DNA of 64,000 nt. It comes from an uncultured Poribacteria bacterium (lineage in GTDB: Bacteria > Poribacteria > WGA-4E > WGA-3G). Below are positions 24,630-33,946 of this stretch, piece after piece. Where the stretch lies: the NCBI GenBank assembly GCA_951828385.1, contig OX639973.1:5137200-5201199 (forward strand). Direction: 5' to 3'. Each line of letters starts with the position of its first letter. The first letter of the stretch is position 1. The position numbers and the translations under genes were made by a program. Below the pieces are notes generated by a model that saw only the letters and a program-made list of their open reading frames with translations, made no database searches and had not been told where the DNA came from.

Positions 24630-27600
24630 TTAGTCGTCCGATTGGCTTACTTCAGCGATTGCACCGACACGGCAGACACGTTTATAGGCACAATAGTTGC
24701 ACGGTTCTGTCTTATTGCCCGGGGTAACAGGTTTATCACCATCAATTTCATTCTCTACAAAACCGTATTCTTTGGTGTCTATAAGGTGCCCTTCCTCAAC
24801 TTCTTCTTCACTTCTTACAAATGTTTTGATACGCGTGATCAAAGGAAAGTTGCCTTTAGATATGCTGTCAACGTACTGTTGTACGTAGCCACTGACACGA
24901 GCAAGTCGGTCCTCGAAAATTTCATCGTCTAATAACTGACCACTTTGTGAACTAACTGACTTCCAGTCTGTACCGTTGTAGTTTTTGAATACCTCACCGT
25001 TTAAGAATTCCGTTCCGATACCGAGTTCAACTGTGCATTGGTCCAGCCTGATTTTATGATAGAGACCTGACGCTGATTCTAAACCGGTTATTCCATTATT
25101 ATCCAGCAATTTCTTTGCGATTTGTAGGTAGATCGGAAGTTGGAGGCTACGTCCACTAAGAATTTCGGGCATTCTAACCGTAGAACTACCAGTCTTGTAG
25201 TCGATAACATTAAAGGCACTGTTGCCAATATCAATGCGATCTATTTTGCCGGTCATGCGTACGTTGCCGATACGGATAGGCGTAGTACAACTGAGTTTGG
25301 AATCCCTTGGCTCACGTTCTTGCCCAAAACTAACTTCAAAATAACTTGGCGTAACAGACAGATCGCAGGTACCTTCTGCTTCGAGCCATTTGTGTAGCGC
25401 AACGCGGAGTTTCTCTATGTCAGTTTCCCAAAAGAGATTGTCATCACCGATAAGGTTTTCAGCCCGCTGATTGCGGCGTTCTTCAGATTTGGTATCCAAG
25501 ATACCATCTAACTGCCGTTTTGCCGCTTCAAAACATTGTTCGATGGGCGGGTCTTCGCGACGATTATTGTAGAATTCAAAGAGCACCTCATGGAGAAGTG
25601 ATCCTTTTTCGCGGTTAGATAACTCATCTTCTGCATCGTCTGCCTCAGCACGGAACTTTAAAACTTCACTAACAAAGTACTGAAATGGACACTTGGCGTA
25701 GGTTTCTAACGCTGTGACAGAATAGGGTTTGTTGTGAAACCTTTGCAACCGATTTTGACTGCCATCAGAAAAGTTTGCTGCCCTTAACACCCCCTCATAA
25801 GCCAAGCATTCGTGTGTTTCCTCTCGGCTCTTTTCAACTGCAATTACATGGTCAATTAAAGGACGCATATCCGCCAAGTTATCGGGGAATTCTCGGTCGG
25901 ATGGAGTGGATGTTGTCCATGCATGGTTGCCGTATGTACTGAGAAAACCTGGGACGCTGCCTTGTTCAGGATTCGCGACTTCAATCGTCTCAACGTCGGC
26001 GATTGCCTTTAATTGTCCGAGAAAAGGAGAAGGGATCAGTTCCGCTTCACGCTCACGTTGTGGTACAAGCAGGTAAAGCCGTTCACGAAAAGATTTGAGT
26101 AATCGATAGAATATGAATCGGTTATCGTATAGTTGTTCTTCTTCATTGCGATAAGGGTTTTCTGGTAATAACGGATCTGGACGATAATTTTCTGGAAACC
26201 TACCCTCTACAAAATCGCCCAAAAAGACGGTGTCAAACTCCAAACTTCTGAGTTCATTACTATATGTCAAACTTCTGAGTTCGCTCAGTGAGAAAATCTT
26301 AACGGTTTCCTCATTCACCGATGCTCTATTTTGATAGTGGGTATGCTTGGCAATATACCTGAGTTTATTAATGTAATCTTCGGATTTATATAACCTATCT
26401 TCTTCAGATTTTAACATGTCACAAAGTCCATTAACTATTTTTTGGAACTGCTGGAATGCGTTTACCTCACCTTCAACAATGCTTCTATTTTTCAGGAGCA
26501 TTGGGTTTAAAATAGTAGAAATGACTTTCTCAGATTCAAGAAAGTTGTCAATGCGATGCCTAAATTCATCGGGACGACATTCTCCTATATTTGGTTTAGA
26601 CCTAACGTCAGCGAAATAGGTGTTGCCGAGAGGAGTTTGCCGCGGTGAAAGGCGAGAGAAAATTTCTTTGACAACTTCTGACTGTGTTAATGGCACATTT
26701 TCAACAAGTGAATATGGAATGCCATAAGTCGGAAAAACTTCTGCAATTCGCTGTTGGTAATTACCTATGTTGTAAAATACAACGCAAATTTCACTCAGTT
26801 TACAGTCACTACTTAAGACCCTCTTCTGAATTAGATGAGCAATCTGTTCTATTTCTTCGGATCGATCGGCTGGTTCTAAAACCTTAACTTTATCTCTTAG
26901 ATCAGTTTTATGCGCCAAGGTGGCATTCGTTCTGAACAAATTCTCAGCAAAATGTTGATGTCGATTAAGATCCCGTTCATAGTTGGTATCAACGCAAGCA
27001 TCTGTGTCTTTAAATTGTGAAACGAGGTCAATAATATTTTTATAAAGGGCTTTATTGTCTTCAAGGCAATCGGTGCGAAACCACATCTCTATCTCAGGTA
27101 TTTCCGCAATGTGCTTCAAGAGTTTAATATCGGCTCTTGAAATCAAAGTAAAACCTTCAACAACAACAAGGTTAACACCAGGAAACGCGCCTTTGATGAA
27201 CGCCTCTTTGAAATTGTTTGCAAGGTAATGGTGTCTGCCTTTTTCATCTATCCACCGGTTTCCAAGTTTCGCCTCATACTCGCTATAAATGTGAGCGAGG
27301 TTTGCCTTCATTGGATCATCCTCTGTAAAGTTCGGATCAGTATTTCCTTGATCCCTAAGATGATTTATCGTGTCCAAGATAAGGGAGAGTGTACTATCGG
27401 GGATAGCAGTATTTTGGATTGGGCGAAATGTGTTATATAGGCGGGTATTGGTATTATCAGCCTCAGGATCCACTATTTCGTGAAGCCACAGGCGTTGGAT
27501 CCCTGATAAGATATGTTGCTTTGACGACTGCGCTTGTCTGTATAACCTTTGAATGAACTCCATACTGGTATAGACGCGCAAATTGGCAACTGCGCCGTTT

Positions 27601-27725
27601 GGATGATAGCCTACCAATTCGCGCTGGCGCTTTACACGTGCGGCATCGGTCGGCACAATGACGACAAAGGTATGCGCCTTATTGTTTTGGATAAGGGTTT
27701 TAAGGGTGTTTTCTATAGCTTGCAT
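24630..27725 (-). CDS. AddB-like PD-(D/E)XK exonuclease subunit
   Basis: 1031-aa protein resembling the AddB/RexB partner of AddAB double-strand-break resection complexes. The N-terminus (VVIVPTDAARVKRQREL) is the helicase-like domain without a good Walker A, as in inactive AddB helicase halves. The middle has the recognisable FDTVFLGDFVEGRFPENYR. The C-terminal RecB-type nuclease is complete: KIDRIDIGNSAFNVIDYKTG (~residues 846-870) with the DYK of PD-(D/E)XK, then LQLPIYLQIAKKL. Four Cys that would hold an Fe-S cluster are seen, one in YAKCPFQYF and three in CNYCAYKRVC near the end. A GTG at 27740 is possible; the ATG at 27725 is preferred. It follows metG by ~27 bp, probably cotranscribed. 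No AddA is in the window. Confidence 0.85.
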   Translation of the reverse strand: MQAIENTLKTLIQNNKAHTFVVIVPTDAARVKRQRELVGYHPNGAVANLRVYTSMEFIQRLYRQAQSSKQHILSGIQRLWLHEIVDPEADNTNTRLYNTFRPIQNTAIPDSTLSLILDTINHLRDQGNTDPNFTEDDPMKANLAHIYSEYEAKLGNRWIDEKGRHHYLANNFKEAFIKGAFPGVNLVVVEGFTLISRADIKLLKHIAEIPEIEMWFRTDCLEDNKALYKNIIDLVSQFKDTDACVDTNYERDLNRHQHFAENLFRTNATLAHKTDLRDKVKVLEPADRSEEIEQIAHLIQKRVLSSDCKLSEICVVFYNIGNYQQRIAEVFPTYGIPYSLVENVPLTQSEVVKEIFSRLSPRQTPLGNTYFADVRSKPNIGECRPDEFRHRIDNFLESEKVISTILNPMLLKNRSIVEGEVNAFQQFQKIVNGLCDMLKSEEDRLYKSEDYINKLRYIAKHTHYQNRASVNEETVKIFSLSELRSLTYSNELRSLEFDTVFLGDFVEGRFPENYRPDPLLPENPYRNEEEQLYDNRFIFYRLLKSFRERLYLLVPQREREAELIPSPFLGQLKAIADVETIEVANPEQGSVPGFLSTYGNHAWTTSTPSDREFPDNLADMRPLIDHVIAVEKSREETHECLAYEGVLRAANFSDGSQNRLQRFHNKPYSVTALETYAKCPFQYFVSEVLKFRAEADDAEDELSNREKGSLLHEVLFEFYNNRREDPPIEQCFEAAKRQLDGILDTKSEERRNQRAENLIGDDNLFWETDIEKLRVALHKWLEAEGTCDLSVTPSYFEVSFGQEREPRDSKLSCTTPIRIGNVRMTGKIDRIDIGNSAFNVIDYKTGSSTVRMPEILSGRSLQLPIYLQIAKKLLDNNGITGLESASGLYHKIRLDQCTVELGIGTEFLNGEVFKNYNGTDWKSVSSQSGQLLDDEIFEDRLARVSGYVQQYVDSISKGNFPLITRIKTFVRSEEEVEEGHLIDTKEYGFVENEIDGDKPVTPGNKTEPCNYCAYKRVCRVGAIAEVSQSDD

Positions 27726-27752
27726 TTTCTCACGGCACACGGAGCGTGCCTA

Positions 27753-29648
27753 CTACTTTACTTGTGTACCGAGCGGCATTTCTGTTTCAAGAGTTGCGAG
27801 GACTACAGCGTCGCCGCTTCCCGCGAGAACCATACCGTGTGACTCGACGTTACGGATGGTGGCGGGTTCCAAATTCGCGACGATTATTACCTGTTTTCCT
27901 ACCAAGGCTTCAGAATTATAGTGTTCAGCGATGCCAGCAACAACTTGCCGTTTTTCGGTGCCGAGGTCTACCTGCAACTTGAGAAGCCTGTCAGCCCCTT
28001 CAATGGGTTCAGCTGCGAGGATACGCGCGACGCGCAGATCAAGTTTCTGGAAATCCGCAAAGGAGACGAGATCGGTTGTTTTCTTTCCAGCCTTCTGCTT
28101 CGGCCTGGCGACCTTTTCAGGCTCGGACTGTTTCTGCTTTTTGATATCGACGCGTGGGAAAATAGGTTCACCCCTGCTGACTGTTAGACCCGCAGGTAAA
28201 CGTCCCCATTCTGAGACGGTATCGAAATCCGCTAAACCGATCTGTTTCTGGATCTTCTCAGCAGTTTCGGGAATAAAAGGCGAAATTAGCACAGAGATGA
28301 ACCGCAATGCCTCTAAGCTATTGTAAAGGATCGTGCCCATTCTCGGTTTCGTTTCCGGCTTCGCCAGCGTCCAGACCTGTGTCTGTTGGACATAACGATT
28401 GATGCGCCTGACGAATTCCCAGATAGTTTCCAATGCCGTATCAAACGCGAACACATTTATATGCGCATCTAATTTATCAACCGTCGTTTGCGCCATCTCT
28501 TTGACTTCGTCGTCAAATTCACCCGGTGTTGTCGGTACGGGAATTGCCGCAAAGTTCTTGTTGACTAAACCGAGGACACGATTGAGAAGGTTGCCGAGAT
28601 CGTTCGCGAGATCAGCATTGTAACGCGCGTGTAAACGCGCAGGGCGGTAATCGCCATCGTTGCCGAAACTAAATTCGCGCAGGAGGTAATAGCGGAACGC
28701 ATCAACGCCATAAGTGGTGATATCGCCATCCATATCAATGAAGATGCCCCGTGTTTTGCTCAATGCTTCGCCATCCTTCGTCAACCAACCGTGTGCGACA
28801 ATCTGCTTGGGAAGCGGTAAGTTGGCAGCCATCAGCATTGCGGGCCAAAGCAAGGCGTGAAAACGGGCAATGTCTTTCCCCATTATATGAACATCGGCGG
28901 GCCAAAAAGTTTGGTACTGTTCACTTTCGGTTTCATAACCGAGTGCTGTCATATAGTTACTCAGAGCCTCTATCCAGATATAGATGATATGCTCCGGATC
29001 GAACGGAAACGGAATTCCCCAAGATAGGGAGGCACGGGAAATACTTACGTCTTGTAATCCAGATTCCAAAAAATTTAATAACTCATTGCGGCGAGCTGTA
29101 GGATAGACGAAATCCGGATGCTCGTGGAGATGCGCGAGTAAACGATCTTGATATTTGGAGAGTCTAAAAAAATAATTCTCCTCTTCCAACCATTGCAGTG
29201 GCAGTTTATGAACAGGACAGATTTTTTCGTCTGTTAGTTCTTTCTCTGAAAAAAAATCCTCACATGAGAGACAGTAATATCCTTCGTACTTCCCTTTATA
29301 AACATCACCGTTGTCATAGAGTACATTCAGGAATTTTTGCGCGCCCCGCTTGTGTAAATCGCTGGTTGTACGGAAGAAGATGTCATGCGAAATGTTCAGG
29401 CGTTCCCACAGCTTAACGAACGTTGGCGCGATCTTATCGCAATAAGCTTGTGGCGAGAGCCCTTCCGCTTTAGCGGCGTTATACACATTGGCAGCGTGTT
29501 CATCAACGCCGGTAAGAAAGCAGACTTCATTGCCCTTGAGACGGTGATATCGCGCTAAGACATCGGCGGCAATAGTGGTATAGGCGTTTCCGGCGTGCGG
29601 TTCACTGTTCGGATAGTAGATAGGTGTAGTGACGTAAAATGTACGCAT
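27753..29648 (-). CDS. metG: Methionine--tRNA ligase with C-terminal tRNA-binding domain
   Basis: 631-aa class I aminoacyl-tRNA synthetase that charges tRNA-Met. HIGH-type motif is PHAGNAYTT near residue 17. The zinc-linked insertion CLSCEDFF...CPVH is present (~residues 124-146), and the KMSKS loop is degenerate, ALSKTRGIFIDM (~residue 295). The anticodon-binding helices follow. From ~525 the EMAP-II-like tRNA-binding domain starts FADFQKLDLRVARILAAEP and ends NVESHGMVLAGS. It is preceded after 10 bp by the small XRE genes of the toxin-antitoxin set and followed by the AddB-like gene, so it is in a mixed operon. Confidence 0.97.
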   Translation of the reverse strand: MRTFYVTTPIYYPNSEPHAGNAYTTIAADVLARYHRLKGNEVCFLTGVDEHAANVYNAAKAEGLSPQAYCDKIAPTFVKLWERLNISHDIFFRTTSDLHKRGAQKFLNVLYDNGDVYKGKYEGYYCLSCEDFFSEKELTDEKICPVHKLPLQWLEEENYFFRLSKYQDRLLAHLHEHPDFVYPTARRNELLNFLESGLQDVSISRASLSWGIPFPFDPEHIIYIWIEALSNYMTALGYETESEQYQTFWPADVHIMGKDIARFHALLWPAMLMAANLPLPKQIVAHGWLTKDGEALSKTRGIFIDMDGDITTYGVDAFRYYLLREFSFGNDGDYRPARLHARYNADLANDLGNLLNRVLGLVNKNFAAIPVPTTPGEFDDEVKEMAQTTVDKLDAHINVFAFDTALETIWEFVRRINRYVQQTQVWTLAKPETKPRMGTILYNSLEALRFISVLISPFIPETAEKIQKQIGLADFDTVSEWGRLPAGLTVSRGEPIFPRVDIKKQKQSEPEKVARPKQKAGKKTTDLVSFADFQKLDLRVARILAAEPIEGADRLLKLQVDLGTEKRQVVAGIAEHYNSEALVGKQVIIVANLEPATIRNVESHGMVLAGSGDAVVLATLETEMPLGTQVK

Positions 29649-29658
29649 TGTGTTTTTT

Positions 29659-29949
29659 TTATTCCGTACCCGGTTTTTCCTCTAACGGTAGGATGCGAAT
29701 TCTAAACTCTTTGCCGAGAAATTTAACAATGTGAACAAGCATCAAAAAAGCGTCCCCTGGGTATGTTGCCTTCTCAAGTGCCTTAATGACGCTTTCCTCT
29801 AAACAGACGAACTGAGCAAATTCTGCGCGAGTTCCCCCTGTTGATGTGCGTAAATTAGAAACGATTTTTGCAATCTCTGGCTTGACCTTTTCTTGTGCCA
29901 ATCGTGCCAAAGTTTCGGCATCTGTTGTCTGTTTTGGGGGCATCTTCAA
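29659..29949 (-). CDS. XRE/HTH-type antitoxin-like protein, second copy
   Basis: 96-aa protein paralogous to the gene just upstream: KVKPEIAKIVSNLRTSTGGT aligns with EIQLEIAQVVYDLRQWTSLT of that protein, and LEESVIKALEKATYPGDAF with VQESVIEDLEESAYEGNSF. Both show the HTH core of HigA-type antitoxins, but this copy has replaced typical recognition residues (AEFAQFVCLEESV). It overlaps the preceding gene by 4 bp (ATGA type) and ends 10 bp before metG. It may be a second antitoxin, a repressor or a decayed duplicate. Confidence 0.7.
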   Translation of the reverse strand: MKMPPKQTTDAETLARLAQEKVKPEIAKIVSNLRTSTGGTRAEFAQFVCLEESVIKALEKATYPGDAFLMLVHIVKFLGKEFRIRILPLEEKPGTE

Positions 29950-30359
29950 TCTCCTACATGGATTGAATCAGATTCCACAGATTGCCTGCTCGATTGCGAT
30001 GCAAGTTCTGGTTGCCGTTCAGGTTCAACATATTTCTCCGGTAGCACGGTAATAATGCAGAGTTCAAGGTCTCTACCGAGAACCTCGGCGATATGTGTGA
30101 GGAGCCCGAAAGAATTGCCTTCATAAGCAGATTCCTCAAGGTCTTCAATAACGCTTTCTTGAACCCCCACTTTCTCGGAGAATTGTGCTTGTGTGAGTGA
30201 TGTCCATTGCCGTAAATCGTAAACAACTTGTGCAATTTCCAATTGGATTTCGTCTGCTGCTAACAGTGCCATTATTTCGGGAGTATTGCTATTTGGAGAA
30301 AAGTGCAGATCAAGAATTTCAAGTGCATCTGTGATTTTCGATCCTTCAGTCATTGTCAA
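29946..30359 (-). CDS. HigA-like XRE antitoxin
   Basis: 137-aa protein with an XRE helix-turn-helix around residues 52-85 (SLTQAQFSEKVGVQESVIED and LLTHIAEVLG). It starts within the last 14 bp of the toxin gene, the usual HigBA order (toxin first) and translational coupling. The C-terminal ~40 residues are Glu/Gln/Ser-rich and probably flexible. Antitoxins of this type also repress their own promoter. A paralogue follows immediately downstream. Confidence 0.8.
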   Translation of the reverse strand: MTMTEGSKITDALEILDLHFSPNSNTPEIMALLAADEIQLEIAQVVYDLRQWTSLTQAQFSEKVGVQESVIEDLEESAYEGNSFGLLTHIAEVLGRDLELCIITVLPEKYVEPERQPELASQSSRQSVESDSIHVGD

Positions 30360-30753
30360 TCTCCTGTATGTGTATGGCGGGGTTCGCCTCGAATCTGTTT
30401 TTCCGTTGCACCGCGATGGTTATTTCTCTGTCTGGAACAGCCCCCGTTTTTTTGATGATCCCATGCGTAATGACGGCTCCAGTGTCGCCATGCCAAAAAT
30501 AGAATAGCCGATATCGGACTTTGCCAAACCGCGTCCGAAGTTCAAAAATTCCGTTTCTCAGATGCTGCGCGTGCGGAAAACGAATTTGGGATCCCTTATC
30601 TTGCAACCTCTGGATAACAACGCGACATTTTCTGCGGTGCTGAGTCGGCAAATTTTCAATCCATTCGACTACCGGAACTCGCCCACTCCGTTCGCGATAA
30701 AGCACAACACGTTTCTGTTGTTGCCCAAACTGCACATCATTAGATTTTACCAT
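30346..30753 (-). CDS. HigB/RelE-like toxin (phage Gp49-like family)
   Basis: 135-aa protein with the fold signature of ribosome-dependent mRNA interferases: VVLYRERSGRVPVVEWIENL near the start, GIFELRTRFGKVRYRLFYFW in the middle (conserved ELR...R.RYR catalytic core) and GIIKKTGAVPDREITIAV near the end. The C-terminus is ~25 residues longer than in most members. The antitoxin begins within its last codons. The module lies between holB and metG on the same strand, so it is embedded in a housekeeping gene run. RelE-type assignment is by pattern; active-site residues are plausible (Arg, Lys, Glu). Confidence 0.82.
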   Translation of the reverse strand: MVKSNDVQFGQQQKRVVLYRERSGRVPVVEWIENLPTQHRRKCRVVIQRLQDKGSQIRFPHAQHLRNGIFELRTRFGKVRYRLFYFWHGDTGAVITHGIIKKTGAVPDREITIAVQRKNRFEANPAIHIQEIDND

Positions 30754-30835
30754 GAAAAAAGCCTGTTGTCAATAAAAATTTGCCCAGAAAAGCGTGGAAT
30801 CAATTTCCAATAAGGTGGGTATTGAAAACCTCGTT

Positions 30836-31792
30836 CTATTTTAGTAATTTCAAACACATTACCTCTAAAGCCAAGGAAGCGTTTGTGTTTGTGTTTTCGA
30901 TGAGGGATTTGGTATCGAAGACCGTCTGGATGGCTTGTTGTATGCGCAGGCGGGAGTAGTACGGTACAATCGTCTGAAGTTCTTCAAGGGAATGGATATG
31001 TGTTATGAGGTCGTTGGGCGCGCCCTGTTGTAAAAAGAGCAGGTCACGATACCATGTGACTAACTCACCTAAAGTTTCAGGGTTATTTTTGAAATGCTCA
31101 GCGAGCCTGAAAGCAGCCAACGGATCTGTTTCCCTGAGAATTTCTGGCACTGCTTCTGTAAGTACATCACCTTTTTCAAGTTGCGTGAGTGCCTTTCCAA
31201 TGGCTCCGTCTGCAGCGATAGCGAGTGTTGTGGCTTGCTCTGGTGCGACTGAAAACTTTTCCACTAACATTTCGGCTAATTCTTGTGTCTGCATGGGGTG
31301 AAATTGCAAAATTTGGCATCGGGAACGCGTGGTTGGCAGCAACGCTCGGATGTTTGATGTGAGTAAGATCAAAACGGAGGAGGCAGGTGGCTCCTCAAGC
31401 GTCTTGAGTAAACAGTTCTCTGCTTCGGCGTTCATGCGATCCACGTCCGTCAATATGTAAACTTTTCGACTCGCTTCAAGGGGCTCATAGATAATCTGTT
31501 TTTGTAACTCCCGAATTTGACCTATCTTCAGTAGGCTGCCTTCAGGCCGAATGAATTGTAAATCTGGATGGTTTCCAGAGTCCACCTTCCGACAAGCGAG
31601 ACACGCGCCGCATACCGTCGGAGGCTGAGCGTCTTGCTGACAAAAAATAAGTTGCGCGAAATAGCGTGCGACTGTCTCTTTGCCGACACCTGTCGGCCCG
31701 ACGAAAAGATATGCCCCGGCAATACGATCCGATGCCACGGTATGTTGGAGCTGCTCGACAATTTGTTGATGCCCAATGATCGGATTTTGCAT
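30836..31792 (-). CDS. holB: DNA polymerase III delta-prime subunit (clamp loader)
   Basis: 318-aa AAA+ clamp-loader subunit. Walker A is LFVGPTGVGKETVARYFAQL (~residues 29-48), the zinc module is CGACLACRKVDSGNHPD (~62-78) and the sensor/SRC-like region is TTRSRCQILQFHP. The family's Walker B area is IGQIRELQKQI...VYILTDVDRMNAEAENCLLK. A TTG at 31804 is in frame, but the ATG at 31792 has GGAAGGGAAA in front. tmk lies immediately upstream (23 bp), the common tmk-holB pairing. The subunit loads the beta clamp on DNA. Confidence 0.94.
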   Translation of the reverse strand: MQNPIIGHQQIVEQLQHTVASDRIAGAYLFVGPTGVGKETVARYFAQLIFCQQDAQPPTVCGACLACRKVDSGNHPDLQFIRPEGSLLKIGQIRELQKQIIYEPLEASRKVYILTDVDRMNAEAENCLLKTLEEPPASSVLILLTSNIRALLPTTRSRCQILQFHPMQTQELAEMLVEKFSVAPEQATTLAIAADGAIGKALTQLEKGDVLTEAVPEILRETDPLAAFRLAEHFKNNPETLGELVTWYRDLLFLQQGAPNDLITHIHSLEELQTIVPYYSRLRIQQAIQTVFDTKSLIENTNTNASLALEVMCLKLLK

Positions 31793-31815
31793 TTTCCCTT
31801 CCAAGCGAGATGACT

Positions 31816-32436
31816 TTACTTTGATGATAGGTACGCTTGATATTTGGCAAAGAGTTCAGCGTGGACAGCATCAGGCGACTGTGTGGCATCTATCAGTTTG
31901 ACGCGATGCGGCTCTGCTTTCGCGACGGCCAGGTACCCCTCTCGGACTCTACGATGGAATTCCAACGGCTCTTTATCCAAACGGTCGCGATGTGTCTCGT
32001 CTTGTTGTTGACGTTGCAAACCGATCTCCGGCGGTAGGTCAAGAATAAAGGTGATATCCGGGATCAAGCCACCCGTAGCAACATCATTTAACTGATGGAT
32101 AATCTCAAGATCAATACCGCCGCGATACCCTTGATACGCCACAGTCGCATCCGTAAATCTGTCACAGATAACAATTTGATTTGCTGCCAAGGCGGGACGG
32201 ATGCGTTCGTCTACGTGTTGGGCACGTGCAGCAGCGATCAACAACAACTCTGTCATCGTTGTTATTCTGTCGGATGTCAGAAAGATGTCTCGGATCCGCT
32301 CTGAAACAGGCGTGCCACCCGGTTCACGGGTGAATACAACATCGGGCCCGAGGACGGCTGCCAACCGTTGTATTTGTGTAGTCTTGCCCGCACCTTCTAC
32401 GCCTTCAAATGTAATGAAAATACCGCGATGTGCCAT
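31816..32436 (-). CDS. tmk: Thymidylate kinase
   Basis: 206-aa enzyme that phosphorylates dTMP to dTDP. P-loop is FEGVEGAGKTTQIQRL (~residues 9-24), the DR-type substrate motif is ICDRFTDATVAYQGYRGG (~92-109) and the lid is LQRQQQDETHRDRLDKEP. The open frame extends ~90 codons upstream, but that extension overlaps the end of the lactonase gene and has no family match. The ATG at 32436 is preceded by AAGGAAG and gives the normal length. Followed by holB. Confidence 0.95.
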   Translation of the reverse strand: MAHRGIFITFEGVEGAGKTTQIQRLAAVLGPDVVFTREPGGTPVSERIRDIFLTSDRITTMTELLLIAAARAQHVDERIRPALAANQIVICDRFTDATVAYQGYRGGIDLEIIHQLNDVATGGLIPDITFILDLPPEIGLQRQQQDETHRDRLDKEPLEFHRRVREGYLAVAKAEPHRVKLIDATQSPDAVHAELFAKYQAYLSSK

Positions 32437-32554
32437 TTTTTTATTCTTCCTTGCGGATAAACGACGTGCTATGGAGCATTGACGATTTTTGATCACGAGC
32501 CGTCCGAGCACTACGTGTTGGACTTGGTTTTTGGTACGGATAGATAACGGCAGA

Positions 32555-33571
32555 TCAGATAAAAAGCACCCACATTGGACTTTCACCGACTGCATAGGTC
32601 GTAAGCGGTGACAATACGCCACTATCCCGATCAATGCGGTAGGTGGCGAGTCTACCAGAACCTTGACCACCCGCAAAAAGGAAATTGCCTGTCCCGTCAA
32701 TGTTGAAGACACGCGGTGTCGGTTCGGTCAACTGATGCCCGATGGCACTGAGTTTTCCAGTCTCTTCGTCAACTGCGAATCCTGCGATGCTATCGTGTCC
32801 GCGATTGGAGACATAGAGAAATTGCCCCTGTGGATCAATATGAATTTGCGCGCAGGTGTTGTCCGCCTCAAAATCCGCGGGAAGTGTAGAGAGATCCTCC
32901 TGTAGGTCTACTAAGATTCCGGGGTGCTCACCTTCTTCTTCAAGCGTGTACGCCGAAACACTCGATCCATTTTCGTTTGAGAAGTAGAGGATCGGTTTGC
33001 TCGGATGAAAGCAGAAGTGGCGAGGTCCGATCGGTGCGCCCGGATTGAGATTTCCTACAATATTCTGTGTAAGTTTGCCTGTCGCCTCATCAAAATGAAA
33101 CTGATAGATAGCGTTTCGCGGGACAGTATGTGGGACAAAGGCGTATCGGTTTGAGGCATCCGTTTCGATGCAGTGGGCGTGTATATCTGTTTCGACGGTC
33201 TGAAGTGTTTCGCCTTGGACGGTTTTATCGTCGCCGATCGCGTGAACAGTAACCTTACCTGCACCGTAATAGGCGGAGAGCAGGAAACTCCCGGTTTTGT
33301 CCGTTGCGATATAACACGTATCCGCATCCAGGGAAATTGTCCGCAAGTGTGAGAGGTGTTTCGTCTCTTCATCAATACGGAAACTGGCAATTTCACGACT
33401 CGACCGCAGCCCGGCATACAGGTAGTTACCGCACGGTGAAAGTGCTAAGGGACCTGGAGAACCCGTGACGTTAATGTTTTCCTGAAGTTCGATGCCGCCA
33501 TTAGATACATCAAATGTGTAAATGGCGATTCGGTTTTCTCCAGCTATGGAGAGATAGACATGTGTTTGCAT
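32555..33571 (-). CDS. Lactonase-type beta-propeller protein (6-phosphogluconolactonase-like family)
   Basis: 338-aa protein of the Pgl/lactonase seven-bladed propeller family. Blade repeats carry the consensus form, for example SPGPLALSPCGNYLYAGLR, PIGPRHFCFHPSKPILYFSN, CAQIHIDPQGQFLYVSNRG, and PTPRVFNIDGTGNFLFAGGQ. These motifs (A.HP.G..LYV.N) appear five or six times. There is no signal peptide, so it is probably cytoplasmic. In this family only some members are true 6-phosphogluconolactonases; others act on muconolactones or have unknown roles. The start overlaps the small upstream gene by 28 bp, so the two are probably coupled. Confidence 0.87.
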   Translation of the reverse strand: MQTHVYLSIAGENRIAIYTFDVSNGGIELQENINVTGSPGPLALSPCGNYLYAGLRSSREIASFRIDEETKHLSHLRTISLDADTCYIATDKTGSFLLSAYYGAGKVTVHAIGDDKTVQGETLQTVETDIHAHCIETDASNRYAFVPHTVPRNAIYQFHFDEATGKLTQNIVGNLNPGAPIGPRHFCFHPSKPILYFSNENGSSVSAYTLEEEGEHPGILVDLQEDLSTLPADFEADNTCAQIHIDPQGQFLYVSNRGHDSIAGFAVDEETGKLSAIGHQLTEPTPRVFNIDGTGNFLFAGGQGSGRLATYRIDRDSGVLSPLTTYAVGESPMWVLFI

Positions 33572-33807
33572 TTTTTCAAGCGCTCCTCTTCAAGAATTTT
33601 CTTGCAGTCCTCGTCAGTAGGGGGCGGGGCATCCGTTTTCGCAATACCGATCACCTCATCCAATGACATAGTTTGTGGTGGGGGTTGAATTCGCGAGGGT
33701 ACCACAGTCTCCAAAATCCGACGCGCCAAGTCAATGCGCATTTCTGGATCCCAAGCTCTCACGCGATTCCACACTTCAAATATCTCTTTCAAATTCATGG
33801 ATTCCAT
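33544..33807 (-). CDS. Small antitoxin-like protein
   Basis: 87-aa protein whose C-terminal half (MSLDEVIGIAKTDAPPPTDE, then ILEEERLKKC) has the 'TD.P.PTDEE...L.EER..KY' form seen in small antitoxin-type proteins next to PIN-like toxins in cyanobacteria and relatives. The N-terminal half is helical (IFEVWNRVRAWDPEMRIDLA). No toxin partner lies downstream: the next gene, overlapping by 28 bp, is the lactonase. Start is the ATG at 33807; a TTG at 33810 and an ATG at 33798 are alternatives. Either an orphan antitoxin or an unrelated regulator. Confidence 0.55.
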   Translation of the reverse strand: MESMNLKEIFEVWNRVRAWDPEMRIDLARRILETVVPSRIQPPPQTMSLDEVIGIAKTDAPPPTDEDCKKILEEERLKKCKHMSISP

Positions 33808-33946
33808 CAAAGTCTTCAGCGTGGAAACCTCTGAATTTATTCAGAAGCAGAAACGCTGTCCTCCTTTTTTAGTAGAAACGTTAAAATATTCCAAGTAACT
33901 CGAGGACGTTTGTTCATTAGAATAACTTCCGACTTTATCAAAGTGT

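Noticed and set aside
32437-32712. 90-codon N-terminal extension of thymidylate kinase
   Set aside because: Runs over the lactonase end, has no family match, and the internal ATG has the ribosome site.
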